From positions 1,612,001-1,676,000 of the forward strand of contig NZ_JAGINT010000001.1 in assembly GCF_017876295.1 (NCBI RefSeq): a DNA stretch of 64,000 nt, given 5' to 3'. Positions within the stretch are counted from its first letter, which is position 1; the number at the start of each line of letters is the position of its first letter. The notes beneath the pieces are model-generated. The model searched no databases and was not told the origin of the DNA. It was given only the letters and a program-made list of their open reading frames with translations. The position numbers and the translations under genes are program-made. The DNA comes from Kribbella aluminosa (GTDB taxonomy: Bacteria; Actinomycetota; Actinomycetes; Propionibacteriales; Kribbellaceae). Positions 16,243 through 23,678 of this stretch are shown piece by piece.

Positions 16243-16863
16243 TCAGATGCCGAGTTCGGTGCGGAAGGTGCTGGCTCGGATCGACAGTTCTGCCAGCGGT
16301 CCGCCGGTGGCGGCGTCGCCCAGGAGCGGGGAGCCTACGCCTACCGCGAGGGCGCCGGCGGCGAGGTACTGCGGTGCGGACTGGGCGTCCACGCCGCCGA
16401 CGGCGATCAGCGGTGCGTCGGGGAGTGGGGCGCGGAGTTCGGAGAGGTAGCCGGGACCGTGCAGTTTGGCGGGGAAGATCTTCACCGCGGTGGCGCCGAG
16501 GTCGAGGGCGGCGATCACCTCGGTGGGGGTGAGTGCGCCGCAGAGCAGCGGGACGCCGAGCTCGACCGAGCGGTGCGCGCCGCGGGTGATCGCGGGCGTG
16601 ACGGAGAAGTCGGCGTGTGCGGCGGCGACCTGGTCGGCCTGGTCGGCGGTGACGACGGTGCCGGCCCCGATCAGGATGTGCGGGTCGTACAGCGAGCGCG
16701 CCTTCGCGATCGCCTCGACGCCGCCGGGGGTGGTGAGCGAGATCTCGAGTGCGGTGATGCCCGCCTCGATCAGGGTCTCGACGCAGTCGAGTGCGGTGTC
16801 CGCGCGGTCGGCGCGGATGATCGCGAGCAGTTTCCGGCTCCGGAGTTCGGCAAGCAGATCCAT
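16243..16863 (-). CDS. 2-dehydro-3-deoxy-6-phosphogluconate/galactonate aldolase (KDPG family)
   Basis: Class I aldolase of 206 residues that splits 2-keto-3-deoxy-6-phospho sugar acids into pyruvate and glyceraldehyde-3-phosphate. ALEISLTTP supplies the Glu, and the Schiff-base Lys lies in ATAVKIFPA (about 130); IGAGTV and VGGV phosphate-loop elements are present. The ATG at 16863 (GGAG shortly upstream) is preferred to the in-frame TTG at 16872. It is the first gene of an operon with the KDG kinase, and a palindrome sits in its promoter. Confidence 0.9.
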   Translation of the reverse strand: MDLLAELRSRKLLAIIRADRADTALDCVETLIEAGITALEISLTTPGGVEAIAKARSLYDPHILIGAGTVVTADQADQVAAAHADFSVTPAITRGAHRSVELGVPLLCGALTPTEVIAALDLGATAVKIFPAKLHGPGYLSELRAPLPDAPLIAVGGVDAQSAPQYLAAGALAVGVGSPLLGDAATGGPLAELSIRASTFRTELGI

Positions 16864-16872
16864 GGTCTCCAA

Positions 16873-16897
16873 CCTATGTGATCGGGTTAGACATAGG
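16873..16897. promoter_or_regulatory. operator-like palindrome upstream of the aldolase-kinase operon
   Basis: CCTATGT and ACATAGG, exact complements 11 bp apart, lie 10-34 bp before the aldolase ATG. The inner ATGTCTAAC/GGGTTAGACAT resembles GntR-family sites, so the GntR regulator encoded at 19035-19748 is a candidate binder (inference). Confidence 0.5.
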
Positions 16898-16982
16898 ACG
16901 TCCCATCATCTCTGGTGTGGACACCCGATCTGTGGCTAACTTTCCAAGTAGAAAACACGCCCTGTTGGTTACTTTCAGGAGG

Positions 16983-17150
16983 CATTCGCTCCGCGGACTG
17001 ATCACCACCGGCGGGAACGCCGCCTCCGTGCAGACCACCAAGGCCTACGACGACAACGTCTGGGCGTTGACGTCGGCGGAGATCGACAGCATCCGCACCA
17101 CCAACAGCACGTCGGTGCCCGACGCCGTACTCGATCTGCCGCTCGGGTGA
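16983..17150 (+). pseudogene. C-terminal remnant of an unidentified coding region
   Basis: From about 16983 the plus strand shows strong coding-type third-position GC for 55 codons ending at TGA 17148-17150 (segments LITTGGNAASVQTTKAYDDN and TTNSTSVPDAVLDLPLG). No in-frame ATG, GTG or TTG stands behind the AGGAGG at 16977, and upstream DNA is AT-richer and non-coding in style. I do not recognise the family. It is probably what is left of a larger gene. Confidence 0.4.
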
Positions 17151-17152
17151 CA

Positions 17153-17899
17153 TCAGACCGGCCTGGCGGACAGTACCAACCGCCAGGTCAGTTCGCCGCT
17201 CGCCGGGACCACTGCGGCGTCGTCGGGACCGGCCGCTGCCAGGTCGAACACCTTGCCGAGCATGGGCTCGACGCCGAGGCTTCGGTACGGTGCCTCGGCC
17301 GGGAAACCGCCCTGGTTGCGCCACACCGCGGTGGAGGTCGGTTGCCCCGGGCAACTCAGTGTCATGGTGAGTTCGGCGCCGCGGTCGCGGACCGAGACCG
17401 TCGGGCAGTCCACCAGAACCGCGCCGACCGCCGTACCGTCGGTGGGGCCGTACGTCGTGACCGCCGGCCAGGTGCTGGTGATCCACGGGCCGTCGTCGGG
17501 GTAGAGACGGCACTCGGAGCAGTCGGCCGTGATCGTTGCGCCGGGCACACAGTCGAGGAGTGCGTGCGCAGCCCACACGAACCGATAGCCCGGGACCGCC
17601 TGGAGGTGGTAGTCGACGGTCATGCTGTCATGGCCGGTCGAGAAGGTACGGGAGAGGGTTGCGCCGTCGTACGAGACCGACGGGCCCCAGCGCTGGTTCC
17701 AGAGGGCGCCGTGGTCAGGTGTGCCGCGGACGGTGGGGAAACACTCGTCCACCCCGCCCGCGTCGACGAAGGTCGTCATACCGGTACGGGCGCCGTCGAC
17801 GAGCCCCGGCCCGTCCCACAACCACTCGCGTCCACCGAGCCGGAGCGACGTCCAGCGCCCCCCATCTGCAAGGTCTACCGCCACGGCAGCGGTCACCAT
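17153..17899 (-). CDS. galactose mutarotase-like (aldose 1-epimerase family) protein
   Basis: A 248-residue beta-sandwich protein of the mutarotase superfamily. LADGGRWTSLRLGGREWLW at the N-terminus, DECFPTV, YDGATLSRTF and YRFVWAAHALL match conserved strands; it is shorter than GalM (about 340). ATG 17899 overlaps the last codons of the galactonate dehydratase gene (stop 17893), so translation is coupled. Its place in a galactose-acid operon suggests anomer interconversion of the sugar before oxidation, but several catalytically silent relatives exist, so activity is uncertain. Confidence 0.7.
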   Translation of the reverse strand: MVTAAVAVDLADGGRWTSLRLGGREWLWDGPGLVDGARTGMTTFVDAGGVDECFPTVRGTPDHGALWNQRWGPSVSYDGATLSRTFSTGHDSMTVDYHLQAVPGYRFVWAAHALLDCVPGATITADCSECRLYPDDGPWITSTWPAVTTYGPTDGTAVGAVLVDCPTVSVRDRGAELTMTLSCPGQPTSTAVWRNQGGFPAEAPYRSLGVEPMLGKVFDLAAAGPDDAAVVPASGELTWRLVLSARPV

Positions 17900-19038
17900 T
17901 CTGCGAAGGAGCCGTCGTCGTGGGTCCAGAGCGGGTTGCGCCACGTGTGACCGGCGCGGTCCGCGGCCCGGACAGCGTCCTCGTCGACCGTGATTCCCAA
18001 GCCTGGCAGGGGATTCCACTCCGCGTGCCCGTCGACCCAGGTGAACGGTGCCGGATCCACGACGTACGACGTGAGGTCGCCTGTCACGTTGTAGTGGATG
18101 CCCCTGCTCTGCTCCTGGATGAGGAAGTTCGGCGTACTGAACGACACCTGCAACGAAGCCGCCAGCGAGATTGGGCCGAGCGGGCAGTGTGGGGCAAGGA
18201 GCGCGCCATGGGTGTCGGCCAGTACGGCGATTCGGCGGAGCTCGGAGATTCCGCCGGCATGGGAGACGTCTGGCTGGACGACCGCAACCCCCGCGTTCAA
18301 CGGCGCCATGAAATCGGACCGGTGATACAGCCGCTCGCCGAGCGCTACCGGAACGGTCGAGGTCGCGACCACCTCGGGCAGATGCGCCATCTGTTCCGGC
18401 AGCACCGGTTCCTCGACGAACATCGGCTGCAGGCCCTCGACGGCCTGCAGGATGCGTCGCGCGCCGGCGACCCCGACCCGCCCGTGCAGGTCGATCGCGA
18501 CATCGCGCGAGTCGCCAAGAACGGAACGAGCGGCGGACAGTCGCGTGACGATGTCGTTGATCTCGGCAACGGACGGCGACACCTGGAGTCGCCCGCCGGC
18601 ATTCATCTTCACGGCCGTCATCCCCGCGGCGACCTGCTCGGCGACGGCCTCGCCGATCGAGGACGGCTCGTCGCCACCGACCCACGCGTACACGCGGACC
18701 CGATCCCGCACCCGCCCGCCGAGAAGCGCCGCGACCGGAGCGCCGTACACCTTGCCGGCGATGTCCCACAGCGCGTGGTCCAGGCCCGCGACCGCGCTGC
18801 TCAGCACCGGCCCGCCGCGGTAGAACCCGCCCTTCGTCAGCACCTGCCAGTGCCGCTCGATCTGCAGCGGATCCTGGCCGATCAGGTACTCCGCCAGTAC
18901 GTCGATCGCCGCCCGGACGACCTCGGCACGACCCTCGACCACCGGCTCGCCCCACCCGACGACGCCGTCGCTCGTCTCGATCCGGCAGAACAGCCAGCGC
19001 GGCGGGACGAGGAACGTCTCGATCCGCTCGATCTTCAC
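17893..19038 (-). CDS. dgoD: D-galactonate dehydratase (enolase superfamily)
   Basis: Mandelate-racemase-group dehydratase that turns D-galactonate into 2-keto-3-deoxy-D-galactonate with Mg2+. The 381 residues carry metal ligands at Asp183 (AIDLHGR), Glu209 (MFVEEP) and Glu235 (ALGERL), general-acid His185 and the second catalytic His near 284 (LAPHCPLGP). These are almost the exact positions of the characterised E. coli enzyme. GTG 19038 overlaps the stop of the GntR gene (GTGA). It is flanked by the regulator upstream and the mutarotase-like gene downstream, in the operon that starts with the SDR gene. Confidence 0.92.
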   Translation of the reverse strand: MKIERIETFLVPPRWLFCRIETSDGVVGWGEPVVEGRAEVVRAAIDVLAEYLIGQDPLQIERHWQVLTKGGFYRGGPVLSSAVAGLDHALWDIAGKVYGAPVAALLGGRVRDRVRVYAWVGGDEPSSIGEAVAEQVAAGMTAVKMNAGGRLQVSPSVAEINDIVTRLSAARSVLGDSRDVAIDLHGRVGVAGARRILQAVEGLQPMFVEEPVLPEQMAHLPEVVATSTVPVALGERLYHRSDFMAPLNAGVAVVQPDVSHAGGISELRRIAVLADTHGALLAPHCPLGPISLAASLQVSFSTPNFLIQEQSRGIHYNVTGDLTSYVVDPAPFTWVDGHAEWNPLPGLGITVDEDAVRAADRAGHTWRNPLWTHDDGSFAEW

Positions 19039-19748
19039 CGGCGCCCCTTACGAGACGAGCCGCGGACCTCGGTCAGGTCCTCGGCCGCCTTCGCCAGCAG
19101 TTCGCGCATCGCGAGCTCGGCGCCCTCCGGGTCGTGTGCGCGGACCGCGTCCACGACTCGCCGATGGCTCGGCACCGGGTCGTCGGACGGCTTGACCTTG
19201 TGCACGAGCCGGTCGCGGTCGGCGAGCCCGGTCTCCATGATCACTTCCATCTTGGTCAGCAGCTCGTTACCCGTTGCCGCGAGCAACGCCCGGTGGAAGG
19301 CGAGGTCGGCGACCACCGCGGCGAGGTCGTCGCCCGCGGACTCCATCGCCGCGAGCGCCGCCTCCAGGGCTGCCAGATGCGAGTCGTCACCTCGTACGGC
19401 GGCCAACCGGGCGGCGGCCGGCTCGACGATGCCGCGTACCTCGTGCAGCTCCTCGAGCAGTTCGGGGCGCGCGTCGGCGTCCTTGAAGTGCCAGCGGATC
19501 ATGTCTGCGTCGAGCAGGTTCCAGTCCGCGCGCGGCCGGACGAACGTGCCGCGCTTCTGCCGCGCGTCGACCAGCCCCTTGGCGGTCAGCACCTTCAGTG
19601 CCTCGCGTACGGCGGTCAGGCTGACGCCGAGGTCGGCCTGCAGTTCGGTGACGCTGATGGTCGCCCCCTCCGGGATCGTCCCGGACAGAATCCGCTGTGC
19701 CATTTCCTCCACGATCTGTCCGTGCAACCCGCGCTGAATCCCCGTCAC
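19035..19748 (-). CDS. GntR-family (FadR subfamily, FCD domain) transcriptional regulator
   Basis: A 237-residue repressor-type protein. The N-terminal winged HTH (IVEEMAQRILSGTIPEGATI, then ADLGVSLTAVREALKVLTAK) is followed by an FCD ligand domain (about 90-225), with acidic and His residues typical of the metal site in FHRALLAATGN and PSHRRVVDAV. GTG 19748 is selected because GGGAG lies 6 nt upstream; GTG 19763 is possible. It is in one operon with galactonate dehydratase, so a galactonate- or KDGal-responsive DgoR-like role is likely. Candidate operators: 20552-20564 and 16873-16897. Confidence 0.88.
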   Translation of the reverse strand: MTGIQRGLHGQIVEEMAQRILSGTIPEGATISVTELQADLGVSLTAVREALKVLTAKGLVDARQKRGTFVRPRADWNLLDADMIRWHFKDADARPELLEELHEVRGIVEPAAARLAAVRGDDSHLAALEAALAAMESAGDDLAAVVADLAFHRALLAATGNELLTKMEVIMETGLADRDRLVHKVKPSDDPVPSHRRVVDAVRAHDPEGAELAMRELLAKAAEDLTEVRGSSRKGRR

Positions 19749-19759
19749 ACTGCTCTCCC

Positions 19760-20482
19760 TCACGCCGAATCCTTCACAGCCGACCATCCGCCGTCGACCA
19801 CCAGGCTGGTGGCGGTCACGAACGATGCCTCGGACGACAGCAGGAACGCCACCGCCTGTGCCACCTCGTCCGGCTGTCCGAGGCGTTTCAGCGCGGTCGC
19901 CTGGGCGCTGCGCTCGCGGGCCTCGGCGTCGACGCGGTCCCACAGCGCCGTCACGACCGGGCCCGGGAGCACGGTGTTCACGCGGATGTCCCGACCGTAC
20001 TCGACGGCGAGCTGGCGTCCGAGCGAGACCAGTGCACCCTTCGTCGCGGCGTACGCCGGATGTCCGGGCAGCCCGGCGATCGCATGCACCGATGACACCA
20101 GTACGACGGAGCCGGCGCCCGCGACGAGGTCGTCGTACAGCGCCCGGAAACCGAGGAACGCGGCGGTCAGGTTGACGTCGAGCTGACGTTGCCAGGACGG
20201 CGGGGAGAGCTCGTGTGCCGGCTTCACGTCGATGACGACCGCGTTGCTGACCAGACCGTCGATCGGGCCGAGCTCGTCGCGGCCGCGGGACCGCACCTCC
20301 GCCCAAGTGTCCGGCGACGCGACGTCACCGACCACGGCGATCGCCCTGCCCGGCAGCTCCTTGCAGGGCCGGATGTCCACCTGCACGACCTGCGCGCCCT
20401 CGGCCAGCGCCCGTTCGGCGCACGCCGCACCGATCCCCGACGCGGCCCCGGTCACCGCGATCACCCGCCCAGCCAGCCGCAC
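19760..20482 (-). CDS. short-chain dehydrogenase/reductase, probable sugar dehydrogenase
   Basis: Classical SDR of 240 residues. The cofactor loop is TGAASGIG (11-18), Asp36 in VQVDIR suggests NAD preference, and the catalytic Ser130/131, Tyr144 and Lys148 sit in SSVHAIAGLPGHPAYAATK. GTG 20482 follows a strong GAGGAGG. It opens the operon that continues with GntR, galactonate dehydratase and a mutarotase, so oxidation of D-galactose to galactonolactone is the reasonable reaction. The fold does not prove the substrate. Confidence 0.85.
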   Translation of the reverse strand: MRLAGRVIAVTGAASGIGAACAERALAEGAQVVQVDIRPCKELPGRAIAVVGDVASPDTWAEVRSRGRDELGPIDGLVSNAVVIDVKPAHELSPPSWQRQLDVNLTAAFLGFRALYDDLVAGAGSVVLVSSVHAIAGLPGHPAYAATKGALVSLGRQLAVEYGRDIRVNTVLPGPVVTALWDRVDAEARERSAQATALKRLGQPDEVAQAVAFLLSSEASFVTATSLVVDGGWSAVKDSA

Positions 20483-20551
20483 GCGCGCCTCCTCAGAGTC
20501 CAGTTAGGGCATCAGTTCACCGCGACGGCGCCGCCCGGTCAAGCGATTTGC

Positions 20552-20564
20552 TCGTAATTTACGA
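20552..20564. promoter_or_regulatory. GntR-type operator candidate in the galactose divergon
   Basis: TCGTAA-T-TTACGA is a perfect 6-bp dyad in the 180-bp spacer between the SDR operon and the ABC-importer operon, 8 bp upstream of the importer's TTGACA. Position and shape suit the GntR regulator encoded in the SDR operon. Confidence 0.5.
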
Positions 20565-20571
20565 ATTAATA

Positions 20572-20600
20572 TTGACACCCGTGACGGGCCGCCGCAAGAT
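20572..20600 (+). promoter_or_regulatory. predicted promoter of the galactoside importer operon
   Basis: TTGACA (20572-20577), 17 bp, CAAGAT (20595-20600); about 57 nt of leader to ATG 20663, which has AGGAG upstream. Confidence 0.5.
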
Positions 20601-20662
20601 CGTCCGCAACACACCACGTACTCGACTGGCACGCCGGTCGGGCAGAGCTCAGGAGTTCAGGC

Positions 20663-21946
20663 ATGACGGGTCTGGCAGCGGATCGGCGGACATTCCTCAA
20701 GGGACTTGGACTGCTCGGGGCAGCGACCCTGGTTCCGGGGTGCGCGACTTCGGCGACGAGTCCCGGCAGCGGCGGTCCGGCGAGCGGTGAGGTGGCGCTG
20801 CAGTCGAACCTCTCCAGCGCGCAGGCCAAGGCCGCGATCGAGAAACTCGTTGCCGCCTACAACAAGACCGGTGGGTCCCAGGTCAAGCTGAACACGGTTG
20901 CCGCGGAGATCTTCCGGACCCAGCTGCCGACGTACCTGACCTCGGCGAACCCGCCGGACGTCTACACCTGGTACGCCGGTTCGGTCGCGGACTCGTACGC
21001 GAAGAAGGACCTGCTGCTCGACGTCTCGAGCGTCTGGGAATCGATGGGGAACTACTCGAAGGCGATGCAGACGCTGTCCACGAGCAGCGCCGGGCAGAAG
21101 ATCTTCGTACCGACCAGCTACTACTGGTGGGGGATGTTCTACCGGAAGTCGAACTTCACCAAGTGGGGCGTGACGCCGCCGAAGACCTGGGCCGAGTTCG
21201 TTGCCGTCTGCAAAACCATTCAGGGCAAGGGGATCCCGCCGATCGGGATCGGGCTCGGGGACACGCCGTGGGTGGCGTCCGCGTGGTTCGACTACCTGAA
21301 CATCCGGATCAACGGGGCGCCGTTCCACCGCAAACTGCTGGCCGGCCACGGCGACTTCACCGACCCGAAGGTGAAGGCGGTCTTCACCAAGTGGCGCGAG
21401 GTGCTGCCGTACTTCGACCCGAAGGGCAAGTCGTTCCCGTTCCAGGAGGCGACGTCGGCGCTGCTCGCGGGGAAGACCGGGATGTTCCTGATCGGCACGT
21501 TCTTCGCGGACTCGGCGCCGAAGGACGCGCTGGACGACATCGACTTCTTCCAGTTCCCGATCATCGACCCGGCGGTACCGGTCGCGGAGGAGGCTCCGAC
21601 CGACGGGTACTTCGCGTCGAAGAAGGTGCGGGACCCGGACGGGGTGAAGAAGTTCCTGACCTGGCTGGCGACGGCGGAGGCGCAGGAGATCTACGTACAG
21701 AACTCCTCCGGTACGGCGATCCCGGCCAACCCAGCCGGCAAGGCGGTGGACTCGCCGCTGGTGAAAAAGGGCAAGGCGATGATCGAAGGTGCCGCCGAGA
21801 TCACCCAGTTCTTCAACCGCGACTCGTCGGACGCCCTCCAGCCGACGGCGGACGCCGCCCTCACGAAGTTCCTCGACAAGCCCGACCAGATCGACCAGAT
21901 CCTGAAGGACTGGCAGGCGGCCGCAACCAAGGTGTTCAAGGCGTGA
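20663..21946 (+). CDS. sugar ABC transporter substrate-binding lipoprotein (family 1)
   Basis: A 427-residue extracellular solute-binding protein. The leader combines a twin-arginine motif (DRRTFLKG) with a lipobox (VPGC, Cys about 27), so it should be exported folded and anchored by a lipid. The mature part follows the two-lobe family-1 pattern (PPDVYTWYAGS, GKTGMFLIGTFFAD, TDGYFASKK). It is followed by two permeases and two alpha-galactosidases and lies divergent from galactose-acid genes, so an alpha-galactoside (melibiose/raffinose-type) or galactose ligand is inferred. No ATPase is encoded here; a shared MsiK-like ATPase elsewhere is usual in actinomycetes. Confidence 0.9.
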   Translation: MTGLAADRRTFLKGLGLLGAATLVPGCATSATSPGSGGPASGEVALQSNLSSAQAKAAIEKLVAAYNKTGGSQVKLNTVAAEIFRTQLPTYLTSANPPDVYTWYAGSVADSYAKKDLLLDVSSVWESMGNYSKAMQTLSTSSAGQKIFVPTSYYWWGMFYRKSNFTKWGVTPPKTWAEFVAVCKTIQGKGIPPIGIGLGDTPWVASAWFDYLNIRINGAPFHRKLLAGHGDFTDPKVKAVFTKWREVLPYFDPKGKSFPFQEATSALLAGKTGMFLIGTFFADSAPKDALDDIDFFQFPIIDPAVPVAEEAPTDGYFASKKVRDPDGVKKFLTWLATAEAQEIYVQNSSGTAIPANPAGKAVDSPLVKKGKAMIEGAAEITQFFNRDSSDALQPTADAALTKFLDKPDQIDQILKDWQAAATKVFKA

Positions 21947-21963
21947 GTTCCCCGGGAGATGCC

Positions 21964-22866
21964 GTGCTCTCGTCCGTGACCCGCCCGTCCCGCCTGCGGC
22001 GGGACGGGCGGGTGTCTCCTCTCATCCTGGCGTTTGTCTTGGTGCCGTTCGTCATCGAAGCGGTCTGGGTGTTCTGGCCGGCTCTGCAGGGGTTCTGGTT
22101 GGCTTTGACCAGTTGGGATGGATTGTCGGCGCCGCGGTTCGTCGGGTTCGGAAACTTTGCTGACATGGTGTCGGATCCGATCTTCCGGACGGCGCTCAAG
22201 AACACCGCGATCTGGTTGGTGCTGTTCGGTGGGTTGAGTGTGATCGGCGGGTTCGGGATGGCCTTGCTGCTGCAGAAGGAGCGGCGGGGTGTGGCGATCT
22301 ACCGGGCGGCGTTGTTCACCCCGGTGGTGTTCTCGCTGGTGGTGACCGCGCTGATCTGGCGGGTCTTCTACCAGCCGGATGGACTTGTCGACACGGTGTT
22401 CCGGTCGGTTGGCCTGGGCAACTTCGTCCGGCCCTGGCTGGCCGACCCCGGCACCGCGCTGTACGCCGTGATCGTGCCGGCGCTGTGGCGTCAGATCGGG
22501 CACGTGATGGTCCTCTACCTGGCCGGCCTGAAAGCGGTCGATCCCGCGTTGTACGAGGCCGCGAAGGTCGACGGCGCCTCTGCCTGGCAGCGCACGCGGT
22601 ACGTCACGATCCCGCAGCTCAAGGGCGTCAACTCCGTCGTACTCTCGGTGATCGTCATCGACTCGCTGCGGTCCTTCGACATCGTCTGGTCGATGACCAG
22701 AGGCGGCCCGTACCACTCGTCCGAGCTGCTCAGCACGTACATGTACTCGACCGCGTTCCAGTCCACGCAGCTCGGCTACGCGTCGGCGCTCGCGGTCGTG
22801 ATCTTCCTGCTCGCCCTGGCCGTCATCCTCGGCTACCTGATCCGCGCGTTCCGGGAGGAATCGTGA
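21964..22866 (+). CDS. sugar ABC transporter permease (MalF-type)
   Basis: Integral membrane protein with six expected helices and the cytoplasmic EAA loop (YEAAKVDGASAWQRTRYVTI) that docks the ATPase. I choose GTG 21964, which has GGGAG 5 nt upstream; GTG 21943, overlapping the stop of the binding-protein gene, is the alternative and would add 7 residues. It forms one importer with the binding protein before it and the permease after it. Confidence 0.9.
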   Translation: MLSSVTRPSRLRRDGRVSPLILAFVLVPFVIEAVWVFWPALQGFWLALTSWDGLSAPRFVGFGNFADMVSDPIFRTALKNTAIWLVLFGGLSVIGGFGMALLLQKERRGVAIYRAALFTPVVFSLVVTALIWRVFYQPDGLVDTVFRSVGLGNFVRPWLADPGTALYAVIVPALWRQIGHVMVLYLAGLKAVDPALYEAAKVDGASAWQRTRYVTIPQLKGVNSVVLSVIVIDSLRSFDIVWSMTRGGPYHSSELLSTYMYSTAFQSTQLGYASALAVVIFLLALAVILGYLIRAFREES

Positions 22867-23678
22867 TCCGCCGAGTTGGCTTCCACGTGGCGATGGGGTT
22901 GATCTCGTTCCTCTGGGTCGCGCCGATCCTCTGGGTGATCGTGATCTCGTTCCGTTCGTTCGACGACGTCGCGGCGAACGGGCTCGGGTCGTTGCCGCAC
23001 TCGTTCACGTTCTCGACGTACAAGTCGGCATGGCAGGACGCGGACGAGTTCCGGGCGCTGGTGAACAGCCTGCTGGTGACGATCCCGGCGGTGCTGCTGA
23101 GCCTCGGGCTCGCGTCGATCGCGGCGTACGGGCTGGCGCGGTACTCGATCCCGTTCCGCCGGACGATCCTGTTGCTGATGTTGATGGGCAACCTGTTGCC
23201 GCCGCAGATCCTGCTGATCCCGATCTCGCGGTTCGTGGAACTGATCGGGTACTACGACACCCTGATCGCACTGATCGCTGTCCATGTCGGCTTCGGGCTC
23301 GGGTTCTACACGTTCGTCCTGCACGGTTTCATGCGGGACCTGCCGCGGGAGATCCAGGAGGCGGCGACGATCGACGGCGCCGGGCCGGGGAAGATCTACT
23401 CGGCGGTGATCCTGCCGCTGACCCGTCCGGCGCTGGCCGCACTCGGGGCGCTGTCGTTCACCTGGATCTTCAACGATCTGCTGTGGTCGATCACGGTCAT
23501 CCGGACCGGCGACAAGATGCCGGTGACGCCGGCCCTGCTCGGGTTGCAGGGGCTGTTCGTGTCGTCGTGGAACGTGATCGCTGCGGGGACGGTGATCGCG
23601 GCGGTACCTACTGTCGCGGTGTTCCTGCGGTTCCAGAAGCACTTCGTCGGCGGATTGGCGATCGGGGCGGTCAAGTGA
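22863..23678 (+). CDS. sugar ABC transporter permease (MalG-type)
   Basis: A 271-residue second permease subunit with about six membrane spans and EAA loop IQEAATIDGAGPGKIYSAVI. GTG 22863 overlaps the previous stop (GTGA). It is followed, again with a GTGA overlap, by the GH36 gene, so import and hydrolysis are translationally linked. Confidence 0.92.
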   Translation: MIRRVGFHVAMGLISFLWVAPILWVIVISFRSFDDVAANGLGSLPHSFTFSTYKSAWQDADEFRALVNSLLVTIPAVLLSLGLASIAAYGLARYSIPFRRTILLLMLMGNLLPPQILLIPISRFVELIGYYDTLIALIAVHVGFGLGFYTFVLHGFMRDLPREIQEAATIDGAGPGKIYSAVILPLTRPALAALGALSFTWIFNDLLWSITVIRTGDKMPVTPALLGLQGLFVSSWNVIAAGTVIAAVPTVAVFLRFQKHFVGGLAIGAVK

